Part shown: positions 28,208 through 33,876 of the stretch, in pieces
Layout: each line of letters begins with the position of its first letter
Position numbering within the stretch: position 1 is the stretch's first letter
Assembly: GCA_031254195.1 (NCBI GenBank)
Contig: JAIRUW010000034.1
Coordinates: 1-33,876 of the forward strand
Direction: 5' to 3'
From: Oscillospiraceae bacterium
Lineage (GTDB): Bacteria; Bacillota; Clostridia; Oscillospirales; UBA929
Length of the DNA stretch: 33,876 nucleotides
Program-made: the position numbers and the translations under genes
Notes under the pieces: model-generated
The model's database searches: none
The model's input: only the letters and a program-made list of their open reading frames with translations
Told to the model about the DNA's origin: nothing

Positions 28208-29932
28208 ATGCTAAGGCGTTTTATATGTTTATGTGTGTCTGTGTTCCTATTGGCCGGTTTGAGCGCGGGTTGCAGGGCGGGGGATGAGAACGGCCCGACG
28301 GCCGGGAACCCGGTGGAGCTGACGATTTGCATGTATGGCATCCAGCTGGATTCCTATGTCGCGGAGGACGACCTGATCCGCCTCGCAATCGAGCAGGCGA
28401 CCAACACCAGAATTACATTTGAGACATATCCCATCGAAAGCTATAACAGGGAGATCGCGGCAAGCGTCTCGTCGGACGGCGGGGCGGACCTGATTCAGAA
28501 CTGGGGCGGCAAAGAGGAAACCGGCACATGGGCCGGCAGCGGATGGCTGGTGGATCTCTACGGGCTTGTCAAGGCCGACCCGGGCCGTTACCCCATTGTG
28601 GCTTCTATGATGGACGACCCGATCTACAGGCTTTACAATGAGATGTACACCGGGGATACCGAAAAGGCGTATGGCTTCTATACGCTTTTCGGTTCGACGA
28701 TGTACAACAACTATATAGGCGATTTGGTTTACAATACGAAGATACTCAGGGAGGCGGGATTTGACGAGCCGCCAACGACGATTGACGAATTTATGGATTA
28801 CGGCCGGGCCGCGGCGGCCAAAGGCTACATCGCTTGGTACCCGCGCAACTGGAACCTTCAGAACTTCCAAAACATGAACTACTCCGTGCTCGCCCCGCTG
28901 GATACGGCGATTGAATATCCCGACGGCGCCGCTTGGACCGGTATGAGGCAGAACGCGGACGGCAGCTGGTTTTGCGCCACGACGTCCGGCGCCTCCAAGA
29001 AAGGAATAAAAATCCTCCGCCAAATGGTTGACGAGGGCATATTGCCGAAGGAAATCGGCGATATGCCGGATTTTGGCGAAACAATCGGGCTTTGGGCCAA
29101 CGACATGATTGGCTGTATTTCCTATTACTGCACCAACCCCTATCAATACCAGTGGGCGCTGGGCGAGTACAGGGCGACACACCCCGGCGCCGGTTTTGAA
29201 GACGTCACCTTAGGCCCGCTTCTGAAAACGTCCGGCGGGGACATCGGTAAGCAGAATTATCTGCCCTTCTATATCGCCGCGAACTGGGTCGTCCCCCAAA
29301 CGTCCGCGGATAAAGCCCAAGCTGTGCTGGATTTGATCGAGTTCATAGGCAGCCCCGAAGGGCAAGACCTTATCTTTAAGGGCATAGAAGGCGTGCACTA
29401 TACCGTGGGCGGCGGTGGCAACCCGGTGTTTGACATGGACGAGTGGAACAAGATCACAAGGCTGTTTGGTTACGAGGACGGCCGCTGCACATATCCCGGC
29501 TTTGAATTCCTGTACAGCGGAGCGCTGCGGCAGGGTTATTGGGGCGGCGACAGCTTATGGGTAAGCAAATCCGCGAACCTCATGGATTATACCGCGCAAA
29601 TCTCGGGCTATACGGACGATTTCCAGAAGGCGAGGGACATAACGGACAGGATACAGGCCGAAGTTGGGAACGAGCTTCCGCCTTACTATGTATTTATATC
29701 CCTGTCACAGGAGTCTATGGACATCCGCGCGCGGCTGAAGGAAATCTCTCTTGAATATCTGCCCGCGTTCATCACCGGTACCAGGGATATAGACGCCGGG
29801 TGGCCTGAATATGTAAAAGCCTATGAGGAGGCCGGAGTGCAGGCCCTCGTTGACGATTTCAACGCCCAGATCGAGATTGCCAAACAGAAATACGAGGCGC
29901 TGACAAAGTTTTCGTTTGTGCTGACGCCTTAG
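28208..29932 (+). CDS. Extracellular solute-binding lipoprotein (LplA-like)
   Basis: A 574-residue lipoprotein: signal peptide with lipobox L-S-A-G-C (Cys22), then a family 1 type binding fold (L-T-I-C-M-Y-G-I at the start of the mature domain, V-Y-N-T-K-I-L-R-E-A-G-F-D-E-P-P-T-T-I-D-E-F about 170-191, many aromatic residues later). The size and layout match the large LplA-type proteins that bind sugars or oligosaccharides for CUT1 ABC importers in Clostridia. ATG at 28208 follows GGAAGGTGAGCC. No permease or ATPase is adjacent; instead the gene converges, with 3 bases between stops, on a hybrid sensor kinase. It may supply ligand information to that kinase or use a permease encoded elsewhere (inference). 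Confidence 0.88.
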   Translation: MLRRFICLCVSVFLLAGLSAGCRAGDENGPTAGNPVELTICMYGIQLDSYVAEDDLIRLAIEQATNTRITFETYPIESYNREIAASVSSDGGADLIQNWGGKEETGTWAGSGWLVDLYGLVKADPGRYPIVASMMDDPIYRLYNEMYTGDTEKAYGFYTLFGSTMYNNYIGDLVYNTKILREAGFDEPPTTIDEFMDYGRAAAAKGYIAWYPRNWNLQNFQNMNYSVLAPLDTAIEYPDGAAWTGMRQNADGSWFCATTSGASKKGIKILRQMVDEGILPKEIGDMPDFGETIGLWANDMIGCISYYCTNPYQYQWALGEYRATHPGAGFEDVTLGPLLKTSGGDIGKQNYLPFYIAANWVVPQTSADKAQAVLDLIEFIGSPEGQDLIFKGIEGVHYTVGGGGNPVFDMDEWNKITRLFGYEDGRCTYPGFEFLYSGALRQGYWGGDSLWVSKSANLMDYTAQISGYTDDFQKARDITDRIQAEVGNELPPYYVFISLSQESMDIRARLKEISLEYLPAFITGTRDIDAGWPEYVKAYEEAGVQALVDDFNAQIEIAKQKYEALTKFSFVLTP

Positions 29933-29935
29933 AGT

Positions 29936-32257
<2,322 letters not shown>

Positions 32258-32326
32258 CCTGATCACCTCCCCATTGTGTGTTTCCTCGCACCCGATTCTA
32301 CTGCCTTCATATCCTAGTTTTTTTCG

Positions 32327-32665
32327 TCATGTCTGCGCCGCCACTCTAAACGCAACAATTTCTCGAATCAGCTCTGCCGGAAGCGGTTTATCCAATGGAA
32401 ACTGTATCGAACCTTTTGAGGTCTTGTAGCCTTTCAGCTGCTCTTTGAACGCCGCTACACCCTCCGGCTGGGGATAAAAGCCGATATGCTTGTCAAATCC
32501 GGCGTAATGGACCAGCCACTTGCCATTCAAATCAAATGTCGGCATCCTCATACAAATCCGCTCTGTTGCCTGCGGGGCAAGCTCGCGGACGATTTCTCGG
32601 ATGACCGTCAGCCGTTCCCGCGTATCGTCCGGGAATTGCCGGATGTAGGCGTCGATTTCATTCAT
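32327..32665 (-). CDS. DUF1801 (YdhG-like) protein
   Basis: A 112-residue protein of the DUF1801/YdhG family (start I-D-A-Y-I-R-Q-F-P-D-D-T-R-E-R-L, then I-C-M-R-M-P-T-F-D, I-G-F-Y-P-Q-P, and Q-F-P-L-D-K-P-L-P). The B. subtilis relative has been described as an iron chaperone, but members mostly lack tested functions. It starts 1 base after the DUF1905 stop; the two form a unit, and DUF1905/DUF1801-type domains are often neighbours or fused, which supports a common role. No obvious terminator before the kinase gene downstream. Confidence 0.88.
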   Translation of the reverse strand: MNEIDAYIRQFPDDTRERLTVIREIVRELAPQATERICMRMPTFDLNGKWLVHYAGFDKHIGFYPQPEGVAAFKEQLKGYKTSKGSIQFPLDKPLPAELIREIVAFRVAAQT

Positions 32666-32666
32666 T

Positions 32667-32963
32667 TCAAGTCGTCTCTCTCTCCCGGATGGTTACGCGG
32701 ACACTATCGCCGGGCTGCTTGCCGATTTTGGCGCGAATGTCTTTGAGAATGCCGATCACATAACACACGCTTCCGTCCTCGTTCTTAACTCCCATATTGA
32801 CGACGCTGCCGTCATACGGCTCGCCGTCGAAAGTGGCATGGACGAACACCCGCCCCTTGCCGAACTCCGCGCGTATATCGTACGGAAACCGCACATACGC
32901 GCCGCCGCCGCCGGTATCGGTGCCCTCAATTACCGTGTCGTATTTATAGAGTGTATCATTCAT
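32667..32963 (-). CDS. DUF1905 protein
   Basis: A 98-residue small beta-barrel protein of the DUF1905 family: A-Y-V-R-F-P-Y-D-I-R-A-E-F-G-K-G-R-V, G-E-P-Y-D-G-S-V-V-N-M-G, I-G-I-L-K-D-I-R-A-K-I-G-K-Q-P-G-D-S-V-R-V. Function unknown. The ATG at 32963 has GGTGAGGAT; the frame extends to 33017, but that start is inside the promoter. It is first gene of a two-gene unit with DUF1801. Confidence 0.87.
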   Translation of the reverse strand: MNDTLYKYDTVIEGTDTGGGGAYVRFPYDIRAEFGKGRVFVHATFDGEPYDGSVVNMGVKNEDGSVCYVIGILKDIRAKIGKQPGDSVRVTIRERETT

Positions 32964-32988
32964 ATCCTCACCATCTGCTTTCGTATAC

Positions 32989-33017
32989 AGTATACCGCAT
33001 AATGTACAGTTATTCAA
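32989..33017 (-). promoter_or_regulatory. Sigma-A promoter of the DUF1905-DUF1801 unit
   Basis: Minus strand: TTGAAT (33017-33012), 17-base spacer, TATACT (32994-32989), directly after the stop of the 65-residue gene. Confidence 0.8.
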
Positions 33018-33018
33018 G

Positions 33019-33216
33019 TCAGGCGGCCCAGACTAAAAACACAGGCAGCGGCTCATGTTGATACCGTTGCCTGTGTTTTTTGCGGTTGTAGACTTTGGGG
33101 TCCGGGGATTTTTTTGTTACCGGGTTCACATCGCCCCAGCTCCCGCGCCGTGCCGCGTGGTATTCGCGCTGTTCCCGTTTGGAGCGTTTCTCCAGTGGGA
33201 TGTACTGCTGTTTCAT
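33019..33216 (-). CDS. Small basic protein of unknown function
   Basis: A 65-residue, strongly basic protein (M-K-Q-Q-Y-I-P-L-E-K-R-S-K-R-E-Q-R-E-Y, then W-G-D-V-N-P-V-T-K-K and Y-N-R-K-K-H). The combination of a good ribosome site (GGAGGTG 6 bases before the ATG), a promoter at proper distance and the composition argues that it is real. The charge suggests nucleic-acid or ribosome binding, but no family is recognised and no function is claimed. It is followed by the promoter of the DUF1905 unit. Confidence 0.68.
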   Translation of the reverse strand: MKQQYIPLEKRSKREQREYHAARRGSWGDVNPVTKKSPDPKVYNRKKHRQRYQHEPLPVFLVWAA

Positions 33217-33237
33217 CTAAAACACCTCCATATTACC

Positions 33238-33266
33238 AGTATAGCACGTTATAGAGGATTTGTCAC
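33238..33266 (-). promoter_or_regulatory. Promoter of the small basic protein gene
   Basis: Minus strand: GTGACA (33266-33261), 17-base spacer, TATACT (33243-33238). Confidence 0.7.
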
Positions 33267-33313
33267 GTCTTGGAACTATTTTCTTCTCGGCAGCCACACG
33301 GGTTGTCAAGGGG

Positions 33314-33342
33314 TTGAACTTCCCCATAATTTGTGGTATACT
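33314..33342 (+). promoter_or_regulatory. Promoter of the DNA methyltransferase gene
   Basis: TTGAAC (33314-33319), 17-base spacer, TATACT (33337-33342) with extended -10 TGG. Expected leader about 36 bases. Confidence 0.8.
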
Positions 33343-33384
33343 TTCTCCAAAGCAATACATATGCGATGAAGGGATAGAAACAAT

Positions 33385-33876
33385 TTGCTTGACATTTTTT
33401 ACAATACTGATAATCTGATTAAGGAAGAAAGTAATTCCTCCTGTGTAGTTTTAGGAGACTGTATTGACACGCTCAGAAAAATAAAGACGGGGTCAATTGA
33501 TTTGGTCTTTGCCGATCCTCCTTATGGGATTGGCAAGGATTTTGGCGTTTCAAAGGATTCTTTCTCCGATGTAGAAGAGTATCTCGACTGGTGCAAGGCA
33601 TGGATAGATGAGTGTATGCGGGTGCTAAAACCGACGGGAACGATGTATTTCTTGTCCTCGACACAATATATGTCGGCGCTCGATAGATACGTTGACGAAA
33701 GGTATTTTGTGATTAACCGTATTGTGTGGGTATATGATTCTTCCGGGGTACAGTCAAAATCAAAATTTGGCTCCTTATACGAGCCGATACTTATGATTAC
33801 CCATTCTCCAAAGGCTGACTATACATTTAATACCCAAGATATTTTGGTAGATGCTAAGACTGGCTCAGAGCGTAGA
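33385..33876 (+). CDS. DNA (N6-adenine or N4-cytosine) methyltransferase, 5' part only
   Basis: The frame runs from a TTG at 33385 (AAGGGA 11 bases upstream) to the window end, 164 codons without a stop. V-V-L-G-D-C-I-D-T-L is followed by the catalytic motif IV A-D-P-P-Y-G-I-G, then W-I-D-E-C-M-R-V-L-K-P-T-G-T-M-Y-F, the order of beta-class amino-methyltransferases, in which the SAM-binding motif comes later and is outside the window. It transfers methyl groups from SAM to adenine or cytosine in DNA, either in a restriction-modification system or as a solitary enzyme. The coding sequence is clearly more A+T-rich than most neighbours, suggesting acquisition. No ATG fits the start; the TTG is inferred. 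Confidence 0.88.
   Translation, partial: MLDIFYNTDNLIKEESNSSCVVLGDCIDTLRKIKTGSIDLVFADPPYGIGKDFGVSKDSFSDVEEYLDWCKAWIDECMRVLKPTGTMYFLSSTQYMSALDRYVDERYFVINRIVWVYDSSGVQSKSKFGSLYEPILMITHSPKADYTFNTQDILVDAKTGSERR

Overview
The window comes from an endospore-forming, flagellated member of the Clostridia with a fairly G+C-rich genome. Evidence for this: complete spoIIA (spoIIAA-spoIIAB-sigF) and spoIIG (spoIIGA-sigE) operons, CotF-type coat proteins, flagellin behind a sigma-D promoter, several chemoreceptors, HPr kinase/phosphorylase, RapZ and a PPi-type phosphofructokinase. I would not go below class level. No rRNA, tRNA, CRISPR array or complete insertion sequence was seen.

Layout. 1-189: start of a secreted protein that leaves the window. 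246-823: YefM-YoeB toxin-antitoxin pair with its own promoter. 831-6713: leftward run fba, aldo/keto reductase, hprK, ROK sugar kinase, murB, rapZ, linking glycolysis, catabolite control and peptidoglycan precursor supply. The PPi-phosphofructokinase gene (6833-8074) is divergent, and its promoter shares its -35 region with the fba promoter. 8161-10730: DMT-type transporter, then a scar: a headless GntR (YtrA-like) gene and 13 codons of an ABC ATPase gene cut off by an A+T-rich block with an iron-sulfur flavoprotein gene, an orphan reading frame and a palindromic repeat. 10731-12194: an AraC-type DNA-binding domain fused to what looks like a degenerate chemoreceptor signalling domain. 12308-13859: spoIIA operon. 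13907-14220: a 30-residue hydrophobic peptide gene with strong promoters facing each other, the layout of a type I toxin-antitoxin locus. 14373-17558: secreted 591-residue protein and flagellin. 17720-19333: repeat, MNT-HEPN toxin-antitoxin pair and an overlapping TIM-barrel isomerase gene. 19305-25658: two chemoreceptors flanking a CotH / VTC-domain / DUF4956 group. 25677-28068: sporulation block (35-residue membrane peptide with a sigma-E-like promoter, two coat-type proteins, spoIIGA-sigE). 28125-32257: solute-binding lipoprotein convergent with a hybrid sensor kinase. 32327-33216: three small conserved genes. 33314-33876: start of an A+T-richer DNA methyltransferase gene that leaves the window.

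How the parts connect. Two early sporulation operons are present with Spo0A-box-like sequences near their promoters. SpoIIGA activates pro-sigma-E, which could then drive the neighbouring 35-residue membrane peptide gene. Motility and signalling are spread over flagellin, two chemoreceptors, a hybrid kinase and the chemoreceptor-like AraC fusion. Three probable toxin-antitoxin loci (YefM-YoeB, MNT-HEPN, candidate type I), dispersed palindromic repeats and A+T-rich insertions mark the accessory points of an otherwise chromosomal region.

The most novel candidates are the type I-like locus at 13907-14220, the AraC-chemoreceptor fusion at 10731-12194 and the 35-residue peptide at 25677-25784. All functional calls come from reading motifs; no database search was run.
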